This document shows, piece after piece, positions 1 to 9,671 of a DNA stretch of 64,000 nt. This DNA comes from Rubrivivax sp. GTDB lineage: Bacteria; Pseudomonadota; Gammaproteobacteria; Burkholderiales; Burkholderiaceae_C. The stretch is from the NCBI GenBank assembly GCA_016707445.1, contig JADJHR010000007.1:186001-250000 (forward strand), in the 5' to 3' direction. The notes under the pieces are model-generated. The model had not been told where the DNA came from and did not search any database. It saw only the letters and a program-made list of their open reading frames with translations. Made by a program: the position numbers and the translations under genes. Numbering within the stretch: position 1 is the stretch's first letter; every line of letters begins with the position of its first letter.

Positions 1-2262
1 CTTGTTGAGCGTCACCTCGCGGTACTTGCCCTGGCGGAAGGTGGCGATCTCGCGCGCCCGGCGCTCGTCGGCCAGCACCATGAAGTCGTCACCGGCCTGC
101 GGCACTTCGGTCAGGCCCTGGATCTCGACCGGAATCGACGGCCCGGCCGATTCGGCCGCCTGACCGTCCTCGTCGAGCATCGCACGCACACGGCCGTAGC
201 TGCTGCCGGCCAGCACCACATCACCCTTCTTCAGGGTGCCGCTCTGCACCAGCACGGTGGCCACCGGGCCGCGGCCCTTGTCGAGCCTGGCCTCGATGAC
301 CAGGCCCTTGGCCATGGCTTCGGTGGGCGCACGCAGCTCAAGCACCTCGGCCTGCAGCAGCACCTGCTCGAGCAGCTCGTCGATGCCCTTGCCGGTCTTG
401 GCCGACACCGGCACGAATGGCGATTCACCGCCAAAGTCCTCGGGCACCACGCCCTCGGCCACCAGCTCGCTCTTCACGCGTTCGAGGTTGGCATCGGGTT
501 TGTCGATCTTGTTGATCGCCACCACGATCGGCACGCCAGCGGCCTTGGAGTGCGCAATCGCCTCCTTGGTCTGCGGCATCACGCCGTCGTCGGCGGCCAC
601 CACCAGGATCACCAGGTCGGTGGCCTTGGCACCGCGTGCCCGCATCGCCGTGAAGGCGGCGTGGCCCGGGGTGTCGAGGAAGGTGATCATGCCGCGCGGC
701 GTCTCGACGTGATAAGCACCGATGTGCTGCGTGATGCCCCCGGCTTCGCCCGCGGCCACGCGGGCGCGGCGAACGTAGTCCAGCAACGAGGTCTTGCCGT
801 GGTCGACGTGGCCCATCACGGTGACCACTGGAGCGCGCGGCAGTTCTTCGCCGGTGGCCGCTGCCTGTTCTTCCTCGGTGAAGGCGTCCGGGTCGTCGAG
901 CTTGGCCGCCAGGGCCTTGTGGCCCATTTCCTCGACAAGGATCATCGCCGTCTCCTGGTCGAGCTGCTGGTTGATCGTGACCATCTGGCCCAGCTTCATC
1001 AGCTGCTTGATCACCTCGCTGGCCTTGACCGCCATCTTGTGCGCCAGATCGGCCACGCTGATGGTTTCGGGCACGTGCACTTCCTGGATCACCTGCTCGA
1101 CCGGTGCACTGAAGCTCGGCGAATCGTCGTGACGGTCGCCACGACGGCCACCACGCGGTGCACGCCAGCCCGGACGACCGCCGCCGCTATCGCCGCGGGT
1201 CTTGAGTGCGGCGCGCTTCTTGGCCGCATCGTCGGCCCAGCTGGACGACAGCTTCTCGGACTTGACCTGCTTCTTGTCGCCCGGCTTGGCCGCGCCTGCG
1301 GTGGTCGATCCCGGGGCCGCCTTGGGTTTGTGGATCGTGCCTTTGATGGCTTCCTTGGCCGCAGTGGCGGCTTCGGGCTTGGGCTCTTCCTTCTTCGCGA
1401 TCAGCGTCTTGCGCGGCGCCGACATCATGGCGCGGATGGCGGCGGCCTCGGCCTCGGCGGCCTTGCGGCGGCGCGCCAGGTCGTCCTGCTTGGCGCTGTC
1501 CTCGGCGGCCTTGTCGGCGGCCTTCACGACACGCAGCACGGGCTTGGGCGGTTCGGCAACCTTCGCCGCCTCGGCGGCGATTTCAGCGGCCTTTTCAGCA
1601 GCCGCCTTCTCGGACGCTGCCTTCTCGGCGGCGGCCTCTTCTGCCAGCACGGCCTTGGTCTTGCGCTTGGCGGCCGGCGCCGACGCGGCACTGGCGCGCG
1701 CGGCTTCTTCGACGCGCGCAGCTTCTTCGGCGGCGGCCTTGGCCGCCGTTTCGGCGGCAACGGCTGCCGCTGCGGCAACGGCCTCGGCGGCCTCGCGCGC
1801 CTGGCGTTCCTGCTCTTCGCGCACGCGGCGCTGCTCGGCCAGTTCGGCTTCCTGCTGCCGAATGGCCTCGGCCTGGGCCTGCGCCTCATCTTCGCGCCGT
1901 TGCAGTTCCAGATCTTCCGGGCTCGGGCCGGTCGGCTCTTCAACCGCCGGTGAGGCGTCGTCGCGCTTGACGAAGACGCGCTTCTTGCGCACCTCGACCT
2001 GGATGGTGCGGGCCTTGCCACTGGCGTCGGCTTGCTTGATCTCGCTGGTGCTCTTGCGGGTCAGCGTGATTTTCTTGCGCTCGCCGGCGGCAGCGGTGCC
2101 GTGCGATTCGCGCAGGAATTCGAGCAGACGTCCCTTGTCGGCCTCGGTCAAGGCGTCGTCGGGTGACTTCTTGCCCACGCCGGCCGACTGCAGTTGCTCG
2201 AGCAGCGCCGCCGCGGGGCGATTGAGCTGCGCGGCGAACTGGGCGACGGTGATCACGGCCAT
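1..2262 (-). CDS. infB: Translation initiation factor IF-2 (partial, C-terminus beyond window)
   Basis: IF-2 is the GTPase that brings initiator fMet-tRNA to the 30S subunit and promotes subunit joining. The first 754 codons are visible; the end of the protein lies left of base 1. The start is the ATG at 2262, giving MAVITVAQFAAQLNRP, a typical IF2_N head. Next comes a long Ala/Glu/Lys/Arg-rich charged linker (about residues 100-370) and a second IF2_N-like stretch (about 390-445). The G domain has GHVDHGKT at 484-491, then DTPGH, and NKID at 584-587. The gene lies 72 bp after nusA in the rimP-nusA-infB order known in proteobacteria. Identification is very secure; nothing odd is seen apart from the truncation by the window edge. 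Confidence 0.98.
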   Translation of the reverse strand, partial: MAVITVAQFAAQLNRPAAALLEQLQSAGVGKKSPDDALTEADKGRLLEFLRESHGTAAAGERKKITLTRKSTSEIKQADASGKARTIQVEVRKKRVFVKRDDASPAVEEPTGPSPEDLELQRREDEAQAQAEAIRQQEAELAEQRRVREEQERQAREAAEAVAAAAAVAAETAAKAAAEEAARVEEAARASAASAPAAKRKTKAVLAEEAAAEKAASEKAAAEKAAEIAAEAAKVAEPPKPVLRVVKAADKAAEDSAKQDDLARRRKAAEAEAAAIRAMMSAPRKTLIAKKEEPKPEAATAAKEAIKGTIHKPKAAPGSTTAGAAKPGDKKQVKSEKLSSSWADDAAKKRAALKTRGDSGGGRPGWRAPRGGRRGDRHDDSPSFSAPVEQVIQEVHVPETISVADLAHKMAVKASEVIKQLMKLGQMVTINQQLDQETAMILVEEMGHKALAAKLDDPDAFTEEEQAAATGEELPRAPVVTVMGHVDHGKTSLLDYVRRARVAAGEAGGITQHIGAYHVETPRGMITFLDTPGHAAFTAMRARGAKATDLVILVVAADDGVMPQTKEAIAHSKAAGVPIVVAINKIDKPDANLERVKSELVAEGVVPEDFGGESPFVPVSAKTGKGIDELLEQVLLQAEVLELRAPTEAMAKGLVIEARLDKGRGPVATVLVQSGTLKKGDVVLAGSSYGRVRAMLDEDGQAAESAGPSIPVEIQGLTEVPQAGDDFMVLADERRAREIATFRQGKYREVTLNK

Positions 2263-2334
2263 GTGCAGTACTTCCTATCCTGGGTGTGCTTGCTGATGTT
2301 CTATCGATTCGGGGCGTTGCCGGTCGTCATGGCA

Positions 2335-3825
2335 TCAAGCCGTGAACCAGTGTTCACGCGCCTTCATGATCAAGGCTCGGGCCTTTTCATCGTCGATATC
2401 GGTCATCTCGGTGAGTTCGTCGACCGCCAGGTCGGCCAGGTCGTCGCGCGTATGGACGCCGCCCACCGCCAGCTTGGTGATCAATTCGGAAGACAGGCCC
2501 TGCCCTTCGAATTCGAGGTCGCGCAGATCCTGCGAGACCTCCTCGACTTCTTCTTCCTTGGCGATCTCCATCGTCAGCAGCGCGTCCTTGGCCCGGTTGC
2601 GCAGCTCCTGCACGGTGTCCTCGTCGAAGGATTCGATCTCGAGCATCTCCTGCAGCGGCACGTAGGCCACCTCTTCCAGGCTGGTGAAGCCTTCGGCGAT
2701 CAGGATGTCGGCCACTTCCTCGTCGACGTCGAGCTTCTCGACGAAGATCTTGCGCGCCGACTCGCTCTCGGTGGCCTGCTTGGCCTGCGATTCCTCGGCG
2801 GTCATGATGTTGATGCGCCAGCCGGTCAGCTCACTGGCGAGGCGCACGTTCTGGCCGCCGCGGCCGATCGCGATGGCGAGGTTCTCCTCGTCGACGACCA
2901 CGTCCATGGCGTGGCGCTCCTCGTCGACGACGATGCTCTGCACGTTGGCCGGCGCCAGCGCGCCGATGACGAACTGCGCCGGATCTTCGGACCACAGCAC
3001 GATGTCGACCCGCTCGCCGGCCAGCTCGTTGGTGACGCCGTTGACGCGCGAACCGCGCACGCCGACGCAGGTGCCGATCGGGTCGACCCGGCGATCGTGC
3101 GAGACGACCGCGATCTTGGCGCGCGAACCGGGGTCACGCGCGCAACTCTTGATCTCGAGCAGACCCTGTTCGATCTCGGGTACCTCGTGCGCGAACAGCT
3201 CGATCATGAAGCCCGGCGCACTGCGCGACAGCATGATCTGCGGGCCGCGTTGGGTGGTGTCGACGCCCAGGATGAACGAACGTACCCGGTCGCCGCTGCG
3301 CAGGTTTTCCTTGGGGATCATCTCGTTGCGCTTGAGGCGCCCTTCGACGCGGCCGCTCTCGACGATGATGTCGCCCTTGTCCAGGCGCTTGACGGTGCCG
3401 ACGAAGATCTTGTCGCCGCGCGACAGGAAGTCGTTCAGCAGCTGCTCGCGCTCGGCATCGCGGATCTTCTGCAGGATCACCTGCTTGGCCGCCTGCGCGC
3501 CAATGCGGCCGATGGTCAGCGATTCGATCGCTTCCTCGATGTAATCACCGACCTCGATGTCAGGAATGCGGTCGACAGCGTCGGACAGCATTTCTTCGGC
3601 ATCGGGATTCTGCAGGCCGGCCTCGTCGGGCACGACCAGCCAGCGGCGAAAGGTGTCGTAGTTGCCGTTGTCACGGTCAACAGCCACCCGGATGTCCACC
3701 TCGCCGCCATGCAGCTTCTTGGTGGCCGACGCCAGCGCAGCTTCGACGGCACCGAACACCACCTCACGCTCGACCGTCTTCTCGCGCGAGATGGCATCCA
3801 CCAGCATGAGCATTTCGCGATTCAT
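2335..3825 (-). CDS. nusA: Transcription termination/antitermination factor NusA
   Basis: NusA binds RNA polymerase and nascent RNA and controls pausing, termination and antitermination. The 496-residue length is normal for the family. The N-terminal polymerase-binding domain starts MNREMLMLVDAI. An S1 domain is expected around 135-200. Two KH domains follow, with GVRGSRVNGV near 255 and GRGGQNVRLA near 318. The C-terminus holds two acidic AR-type helix-hairpin repeats ending in AREHWFTA. The start ATG overlaps the rimP stop by ATGA, so the two are probably translationally coupled. A 7-bp inverted repeat covers the last codons. Confidence 0.98.
   Translation of the reverse strand: MNREMLMLVDAISREKTVEREVVFGAVEAALASATKKLHGGEVDIRVAVDRDNGNYDTFRRWLVVPDEAGLQNPDAEEMLSDAVDRIPDIEVGDYIEEAIESLTIGRIGAQAAKQVILQKIRDAEREQLLNDFLSRGDKIFVGTVKRLDKGDIIVESGRVEGRLKRNEMIPKENLRSGDRVRSFILGVDTTQRGPQIMLSRSAPGFMIELFAHEVPEIEQGLLEIKSCARDPGSRAKIAVVSHDRRVDPIGTCVGVRGSRVNGVTNELAGERVDIVLWSEDPAQFVIGALAPANVQSIVVDEERHAMDVVVDEENLAIAIGRGGQNVRLASELTGWRINIMTAEESQAKQATESESARKIFVEKLDVDEEVADILIAEGFTSLEEVAYVPLQEMLEIESFDEDTVQELRNRAKDALLTMEIAKEEEVEEVSQDLRDLEFEGQGLSSELITKLAVGGVHTRDDLADLAVDELTEMTDIDDEKARALIMKAREHWFTA
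2341..2358 (-). other. Small inverted repeat at the 3' end of nusA
   Basis: The 18 bases form a 7-bp perfect stem around a 4-base loop and overlap the last nusA codons. No T-run follows and infB starts 79 bases downstream. It is more likely an mRNA-processing or stability hairpin, or chance, than a terminator. Confidence 0.3.
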
Positions 3826-4505
3826 CGATCCTGACCTCCGTCCTGCGCGGCTGGGGCGGCGGCGTCAGCCGGCCCTTCCACCTTTCGACCCTTGCGACCC
3901 TTGAAATCCAGCACCGGCACCAGCCGTGCTTCGCGGACCTCGGCGAGCGCAAATCCCAACACCTGTTCACCTTTGCCGTCGTCGAGAACCAGGGTCCAGC
4001 CCGATTCGTCGCCGCCCAGCACACCTTTGAAGGCCTTGCGGCCCTGGAACGGCTGCTTCAGCGTCACACTGACCTGCTGGCCAACAAAGCGCAGCAGATG
4101 GGCGGCCGTTTTCAACGGCCGATCCAGGCCCGGCGATGACACTTCCAGCCGCTCGTAGGCCACGCCGTCAACTTCGAGTGAATACTGCAACTGCCGCGTC
4201 ACCAGTTCGCAGTCGTCCATCGTCACGAACTCGGCGCCGTCGCCGGTCGGGCCCGATGGGTAGCTGCGGCCAGGCAGGCGGTCGATCGTCACGCGCAGCA
4301 GCCCGCGCGGCTCGCGCTCCACATCGACCAGCTCGTAGCCGAGGCCGGTCACCGTGACTTCGATCGAGCCGCGTGCGCCCGCCGGGGTGCCGTGGCCCCG
4401 GCGCGGCCCGGCCCCGTGCCCGCCGTCCGCTTCGCCGCCCTGGCCCTGCCGCCGGCCGCCGTGAACCCATTGCGGCCTGAGACCCCGACGGGGTCCAGTC
4501 ACCAC
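3822..4505 (-). CDS. rimP: Ribosome maturation factor RimP (start uncertain)
   Basis: RimP helps mature the 30S subunit. The family signature is clear: GLGYELVDVE, then LLRVTIDR, DDCELVTRQLQ, and YERLEVSSPGLDRPL, followed by an Sm-like C-terminal domain. The tail is charged and ends four bases inside nusA. The start is not resolved. In frame, the only candidates after the promoter are the GTG pair at 4505/4502 (227 residues, with a Gly/Arg-rich low-complexity head) and a GTG at 4352 that would give 176 residues but removes the usual N-terminal helix. An ATG at 4470 is in another frame, so a 1-base sequence error here is possible. The longer form is listed. Function is secure, start is not. 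Confidence 0.85.
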   Translation of the reverse strand: MVTGPRRGLRPQWVHGGRRQGQGGEADGGHGAGPRRGHGTPAGARGSIEVTVTGLGYELVDVEREPRGLLRVTIDRLPGRSYPSGPTGDGAEFVTMDDCELVTRQLQYSLEVDGVAYERLEVSSPGLDRPLKTAAHLLRFVGQQVSVTLKQPFQGRKAFKGVLGGDESGWTLVLDDGKGEQVLGFALAEVREARLVPVLDFKGRKGRKVEGPADAAAPAAQDGGQDR

Positions 4506-4589
4506 AAGGGTGTCAAGACGAACGCGCAAAAAAAATGGGCTGGAAGATTCCGCCCACTCAGACATCCAGCAATACCCGGGAAAACCGGC

Positions 4590-4618
4590 ATTATAGCCAC
4601 CCAATTACCTATGGGCAA
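4590..4618 (-). promoter_or_regulatory. Sigma-70-type promoter of the rimP-nusA-infB operon
   Basis: Reading leftwards there is TTGCCC at 4618-4613, a 17-bp spacer, and a perfect TATAAT at 4595-4590. Transcription would begin near 4583, leaving about 80 bases before the GTG at 4505. The leader contains a strong GACCCC/GGGGTC hairpin (4481-4495) and a second GGCCGC/GCGGCC stem (4454-4477). Confidence 0.65.
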
Positions 4619-4714
4619 GCCTCGACCGGTGCGCGGGGCCTGCACGGCGTGGGCAGGACCGATCGGCCGGGCGCTGATGCTAAAATCAAGGCCTCGAACA
4701 ACCTCGGAGTCACC

Positions 4715-5503
4715 ATGGGTTTTCTCGCCGGCAAGCGACTGCTGATCACCGGAGTGCTGTCCAACCGCTCGATCGCTTACGGCATTGCCAAGGCCTGTCA
4801 GCGCGAAGGTGCCGAACTGGCGCTGAGCTACGTGGGTGAGCGCTTTCGTGAGCGCAGCATCGAGTTCGGCCGTGAATTCGGCTCTGACCTGGTGTTCGAG
4901 TGCGACGTCGGCGACGACGCACAGATCGAAGGCCTGTTCAACCAGCTGGGCGACGCCTGGCCGCAGTTCGACGGCTTCGTGCATGCCATCGCCTTCGCCC
5001 CACGCGAGGCCATTGCCGGCGAGTTTCTCGACGGCTTCACGCGCGAGAACTTCCGCATCGCGCACGAGATCTCGGCCTACAGCTTTCCGGCCATGGCCAA
5101 GGCAGCGCAGGCTCGGCTGCGGCCCGGTGCGGCGCTGCTCACCCTGAGCTACCTGGGCGCCATGCGCGTGGTACCGCACTACAACACCATGGGACTGGCC
5201 AAGGCATCGCTGGAGTCCAGCGTGCGCTTTCTGGCGCAGAACCTGGGCTCGAAGGGGATCAGGGTGAACGGCATCTCGGCCGGCCCGATCAAGACGCTGG
5301 CCGCCTCGGGCATCAAGGACTTCGGCAAGCTGCTGACCGCATTCGCCGCCACCACGCCGATCCGCCGCACGATCACCATCGACGACGTCGGCAACACCGC
5401 GGCCTTCCTGCTGTCGGACCTGGCCGCGGGCATCAGCGCCGAGATCGTCTATGTCGACGGCGGTTTCAGCCACGTCGCGCTGAGCGACCCCGAAGCGGGC
5501 TGA
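4715..5503 (+). CDS. fabI: Enoyl-[acyl-carrier-protein] reductase (NADH), FabI type
   Basis: FabI catalyses the last reduction of each fatty-acid elongation cycle, converting trans-2-enoyl-ACP to acyl-ACP. The 262-residue protein starts MGFLAGKRLLITGVL. It has the FabI-type nucleotide-binding loop (GVLSNRSIAYG), and catalytic residues fall at the E. coli positions Tyr146, Tyr156 and Lys163 (LSYLGA ... YNTMGLAKAS). The start is the ATG after a GGAG-like site at 4706; a longer in-frame reading from 4535 lacks family support. A TAAAAT sequence at 4681-4686 may be its -10. It is divergent from rimP and convergent with the decarboxylase. Confidence 0.95.
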   Translation: MGFLAGKRLLITGVLSNRSIAYGIAKACQREGAELALSYVGERFRERSIEFGREFGSDLVFECDVGDDAQIEGLFNQLGDAWPQFDGFVHAIAFAPREAIAGEFLDGFTRENFRIAHEISAYSFPAMAKAAQARLRPGAALLTLSYLGAMRVVPHYNTMGLAKASLESSVRFLAQNLGSKGIRVNGISAGPIKTLAASGIKDFGKLLTAFAATTPIRRTITIDDVGNTAAFLLSDLAAGISAEIVYVDGGFSHVALSDPEAG

Positions 5504-5520
5504 TCGAACGCGCTGCTTGG

Positions 5521-7776
5521 CTAAGCCCCGATGCAGTCGACGAAGTAGCTGCGCGAGCCTTCGGCCTCGACTTCGACCAGCCCGTGCACGTCGGTGTCGA
5601 AGCCGGGGAATGCCTTGTTGAATCCGCGCGCAAACTTCAGGTAGTCGACGATCTTGCGGTTGAAGCGTTCGCCCGGGATCAGCAGCGGGATGCCCGGCGG
5701 GTAAGGCGTCACCAGCGCCGTGGTGATGCGCCCTTCCAGGTCATCGATCGGCACGCGCTCGGTCCTGCGGTGCGCGATGTGCGCGAAGGCCTCGGACGGC
5801 TTCATGGCCGGCTGCAGGTCTGAAAGGTACATCTCGGTGGTCAGCCGCGCGATGTCGTGCTTGGCGTACATCTCGTGGATCGACTGGCACAGGTCGCGCA
5901 GGCCCATGCGCTCGTAACGCGGGTGTGCGGTGCAGAACTCGGGCAGGATGCGCCACATCGGCGCGTTCTTGTCGTAGTCGTCCTTGAACTGCTGCAGCGC
6001 CGTCAGCAGGGTGTTCCAGCGGCCCTTGGTGATGCCGATCGTGAACATGATGAAGAACGAATACAGCCCGGTCTTTTCGACCACCACGCCGTGCTCGGCC
6101 AGGAACTTGGTGACGATGCTGGCCGGGATGCCTGTCTTGGCAAACTTGCCCGAGAGGTCGAGCCCCGGCGTGATCAGCGTGCACTTGATGGGGTCGAGCA
6201 GGTTGAAGCCGTCAGCCAGCGCGCCAAAGCCGTGCCACTTGTCGCCCGCCTTGAGCACCCAGTCGCTGCTCTTGCCGATGCCTTCGGCGCACAGCTTGTC
6301 GGGCCCCCAGACCTTGAACCACCAGTCGCGGCCGAAATCCTTCTCGACCTTGCGCATCGCACGCCGGAAGTCCAGCGATTCGAGGATGCTCTCTTCGACC
6401 AGCGCCGGCCGCCGGGCGCTTCCATCATCGCCGCGGCCACGTCGCAGCTGGCGATGATGGCGTACTGCGGGCTGGTGCTGGTGTGCATCAGGTAGGCCTC
6501 GTTGAAGAGGTGGCGGTCGAGCTTGCGCTCCTGCGCGTCCTGCACCAGCACCTGGCTGGCCTGGCTGATGCCGGCCAGCAGCTTGTGCGTGCTCTGCGTG
6601 GCGAACACCAGCTGGTCCTTCGGCCGCTGGCGGTTCTTGCCCATCGAATGAAAGCTGCCGTAGAAGGTGTGAAAGGCCGCGTGCGGCAGCCAGGCCTCGT
6701 CGAAGTGCAAGGTGTCGATGTAGCCGTCGAGCGCGTGCTTGATGGTCTCGGTGTTGTAGAGCACGCCGTCGTAGGTGCTCTGCGTCAGCGTCAGGATGCG
6801 CGGCTTGACCTTCTTGGCGTCGACGCCGGCGAGCAGCGGGTTGGCCCTGATCTTGCGCTGGATCGCCTCACGCGAGAACTCGGCCTGCGGGATCGGGCCG
6901 ATGATGCCGTAGTGGTTGCGCGTGGGCGGCAGGAACACCGGCACCGCGCCGGTCATGATGATGCTGTGCAGCACCGACACATGGCAGTTGCGGTCGACCA
7001 CCACCACGTCGCCCGGCGCCACCGTGTGGTGCCAGACGATCTTGTTGCTGGTGCTGGTGCCGTTGGTGACGAAGAAGCAGTGGTCGGCGTTGAAGATGCG
7101 TGCCGCGTTGCGCTCGCTGGCGGCCACCGGGCCGGTGTGGTCGAGCAACTGGCCCAGTTCTTCCACCGCGTTGCAGACGTCGGCGCGCAGCATGTTCTCG
7201 CCGAAGAACTGGTGGAACATCTGCCCCACCGGGCTCTTCAGGAAGGCCACGCCGCCGCTGTGCCCGGGGCAGTGCCAGCTGTACGAACCGTCCTGCGCAT
7301 AGTCCATCAGCGCCTTGAAGAACGGCGGCGCCAGGCCGTCCAGGTAGCTGCGCGCCTCGCGGATGATGTGCCGCGCCACGAACTCGGGCGTGTCCTCGAA
7401 CATGTGGATGAAGCCGTGCAACTCGCGCAGCACGTCGTTCGGGATGTGCTGGCTGGTGCGCGTCTCGCCGTAGATGTAGATCGGGATCTCGGCGTTCTTG
7501 AAGCGGATCTCCTCGATGAACTTGCGCAGGTTCAGCACCGCCGGGTCGAGTTCGGGGCCCACCCTGGAACTCCTCGTCGTCGATCGACAGGATGAAGGCG
7601 CTGGCGCGGCTTTGCTGCTGCGCGAACTGGCTCAGGTCGCCGTAGCTGGTGGCGCCGACGACCTCGAAGCCCTCCTTCTCGATCGCCGCGGCCAGCGCGC
7701 GGATGCCGAAACCCGAGGTGTTCTCGGAGCGGAAGTCCTCGTCGATGATGACGATCGGAAAGTGAAAGCGGAGCAT
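5521..7776 (-). pseudogene. PLP-dependent Orn/Lys/Arg decarboxylase with two frameshifts
   Basis: This family removes the carboxyl group of ornithine, lysine or arginine, giving polyamines and acid resistance. Read in one piece the protein would be about 750 residues: an N-terminal receiver-like wing domain (MLRFHFPIVIIDEDF), a large PLP domain with the Schiff-base lysine in STHKLLAGISQAS, and a C-terminal domain ending YFVDCIGA. The reading frame breaks twice. Near 7560-7566 one extra base lies between DDEEFQ and GPELDP. Near 6405-6412 one C is missing between MMEAPGG and ALVEESILE. The shifts are +1 and -1, so the last third returns to the first frame. Substrate specificity cannot be assigned. 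Sequencing error is as likely as a real null allele. Confidence 0.85.
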
Positions 7777-7895
7777 GGCATTTCCCCTGCGTTGAACGGG
7801 GTGGTCGGCGGACGAAGGCGCGAAGTGTAGGGGTACCCTGACGCGCGGTTGCTGGCTACACTGCCCCGACTGTCAACCGTATCGCGGAGGCAACG

Positions 7896-8342
7896 ATGGA
7901 CTGGACCGCAGCCACCGGGTGGTGGATCGCCGCCGGCATGCTGGTGGCCATCGAATTGCTCACGGGCACCTTTTACCTGCTGATGCTGGCGCTGGGCTGC
8001 GTGGCGGCAGCGCTGGCCGCGCATGCCGGCGGCGGCACGGTGCTGCAGATTGCCGTGGCGGCCCTGGTCGGCGCGGGTGCCACCGCCGGCTGGCACCTGA
8101 AGCGGGCGCGCGCGCCGCGATCGGCGCCGTCGGAGCGCAACCGCGACGTCAACCTGGACATCGGCGAGCGCGTGCAGGTGCGCGCCTGGTCGGCCGACGG
8201 CAGCACGCAGGTCTTCCACCGCGGCGCCAACTGGACCGCGCGGCTGGCCCCGGGCGCTGCTCCGACATCGGGTGCCCATGTGATCGTGGCGCTGAACGGC
8301 AACCAGCTCGAGCTGGCACCTGCCCCCGCAGCTGCCCCCTAA
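7896..8342 (+). CDS. NfeD-like membrane protein
   Basis: A 148-residue protein with two hydrophobic N-terminal segments (about 8-32 and 38-65, rich in Ala/Leu/Gly), a basic patch, then a soluble OB-fold-like C-terminal domain of NfeD type (DIGERVQV, ending VALNGNQLELAPAP). NfeD proteins pair with SPFH/stomatin proteins encoded next door and are thought to organise membrane microdomains. The start has a GGAGG site six bases upstream. The stop is 12 bases before the SPFH gene, so the two form an operon. Family assignment is good; precise role is unknown. Confidence 0.85.
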   Translation: MDWTAATGWWIAAGMLVAIELLTGTFYLLMLALGCVAAALAAHAGGGTVLQIAVAALVGAGATAGWHLKRARAPRSAPSERNRDVNLDIGERVQVRAWSADGSTQVFHRGANWTARLAPGAAPTSGAHVIVALNGNQLELAPAPAAAP

Positions 8343-8354
8343 AGGAGAAGAAGA

Positions 8355-9266
8355 ATGGAAGTTGTCGTCGTCATTGCTGTCATTGCGCTGCTGTTCGTGG
8401 CGCGCACCTTCAAGATCGTGCCGCAGCAGAACGCCTGGGTGGTCGAGCGCCTGGGCAAGTTCGACCGCACGCTGACGCCGGGCCTGAAGTTCGTGATCCC
8501 CTTCATCGAGCGCGTGGCCTACAAGCATTCGCTGAAGGAAGTGCCGCTGGACGTGCCCAGCCAGGTCTGCATCACCAAGGACAACACGCAGCTGCAGGTC
8601 GACGGCATCCTGTACTTCCAGGTCACCGACCCGATGCGCGCCAGCTACGGCTCGAGCGACTACCTCACGGCCATCACGCAGCTGGCGCAGACCACGCTGC
8701 GCAGCGTGATCGGCAAGATGGAACTCGACAAGACCTTCGAGGAGCGCGACATGATCAACGCCAGCGTGGTCAGCTCGCTCGACGAAGCGGCGCAGACCTG
8801 GGGCGTCAAGGTGCTGCGCTACGAGATCAAGGACCTGACACCGCCGGCCGAGATCCTGCGCAGCATGCAGGCGCAGATCACTGCCGAACGCGAGAAGCGC
8901 GCGCTGATCGCTGCGTCCGAGGGCCGGCGCCAGGAACAGATCAACATCGCCACCGGCGAACGTGAAGCCTTCATCGCGCGCAGTGAGGGCCAGAAGCAGG
9001 CCGAGATCAACAACGCGCTGGGCGAAGCCGCTGCCATCACGGCGGTGGCCGAAGCCACGGCCGGTGCAATCCGCGTTGTGGCCGATGCCATCCGCCAGCC
9101 GGGTGGCGAGCAGGCCGTGCAGCTGAAGGTCGCCGAAAAGGCGGTGGAAGCCTACGGCCAGCTGGCGCAGAAGAACAACACCATGATCGTGCCCGGCAAC
9201 ATGAGCGAGGTGGCGGCACTGGTGGGCACCGCGATGGCGCTGATCAAGGGGCCGGGCAAGACCTGA
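8355..9266 (+). CDS. SPFH/Band 7 domain protein (paraslipin / QmcA type)
   Basis: A 303-residue stomatin-like membrane protein. One N-terminal hydrophobic helix (EVVVVIAVIALLFVA) anchors it. The SPFH domain follows (IVPQQNAWVVERLGKF, PGLKFVIPFIERV, LDVPSQVCITKDN). The C-terminal half is an Ala/Glu/Gln/Arg-rich coiled coil that would drive oligomer rings. The start ATG follows a strong AAGGAG ribosome site. Partner of the upstream NfeD-like protein. Length and architecture match QmcA/paraslipins rather than the protease-linked HflK/HflC pair. Confidence 0.9.
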   Translation: MEVVVVIAVIALLFVARTFKIVPQQNAWVVERLGKFDRTLTPGLKFVIPFIERVAYKHSLKEVPLDVPSQVCITKDNTQLQVDGILYFQVTDPMRASYGSSDYLTAITQLAQTTLRSVIGKMELDKTFEERDMINASVVSSLDEAAQTWGVKVLRYEIKDLTPPAEILRSMQAQITAEREKRALIAASEGRRQEQINIATGEREAFIARSEGQKQAEINNALGEAAAITAVAEATAGAIRVVADAIRQPGGEQAVQLKVAEKAVEAYGQLAQKNNTMIVPGNMSEVAALVGTAMALIKGPGKT

Positions 9267-9275
9267 ACACGGCCG

Positions 9276-9671
9276 ATGGACAAGCCTGCCCTGAACGTTC
9301 TGGGCACGCCTTTGGTGGCGTGTTCGTTCGACCCGCTGACCGGCTGGCGGCGCGATGGCTGCTGCCAGACCGACCATCACGACGCCGGCAGCCATGTCGT
9401 CTGCGCCAAGGTGACGGTGGAGTTCCTGAACTTCCAGATGGAGCGTGGCAATGATCTCATCACGCCACGCCCGCAGATGCGCTTTCGCGGCCTGAAACCC
9501 GGCGACCGCTGGTGCGTGTGCGCGTTGCGCTGGCGCGAGGCCTACGAGGCCGGCTGCGCGCCGCCGGTGGTGCTGGAAAGCACGCATGCGCGGGCACTGG
9601 AGTACGTGCTGATCGAATGGCTGCGCAAGAGCGCGGTGGCCCTGCCAGAACAACCGGCGGGGGGCGGATAG
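9276..9671 (+). CDS. DUF2237 family protein
   Basis: A 131-residue soluble protein matching the DUF2237 pattern: NVLGTPLVACSFDPLTGWRR, GCC near the middle of the first half, VCAKVTVEFL, GNDLITPRP, LKPGDRWCVCALRW and PPVVLESTH. Several conserved cysteines (the GCC pair, VCA, CVC) suggest metal binding or redox chemistry, but no function is established. It starts ten bases after the SPFH gene and may be cotranscribed. Confidence 0.85.
   Translation: MDKPALNVLGTPLVACSFDPLTGWRRDGCCQTDHHDAGSHVVCAKVTVEFLNFQMERGNDLITPRPQMRFRGLKPGDRWCVCALRWREAYEAGCAPPVVLESTHARALEYVLIEWLRKSAVALPEQPAGGG

Noticed and set aside
550..1953. Long open frame on the plus strand opposite infB
   Set aside because: Gly/Arg/Leu-rich antisense reading of a GC-rich gene; infB on the minus strand has all IF-2 motifs.
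2194..3834. Long plus-strand frame opposite nusA
   Set aside because: Mirror of nusA codons (His/Asp/Val/Leu-rich); no domain and no ribosome site.
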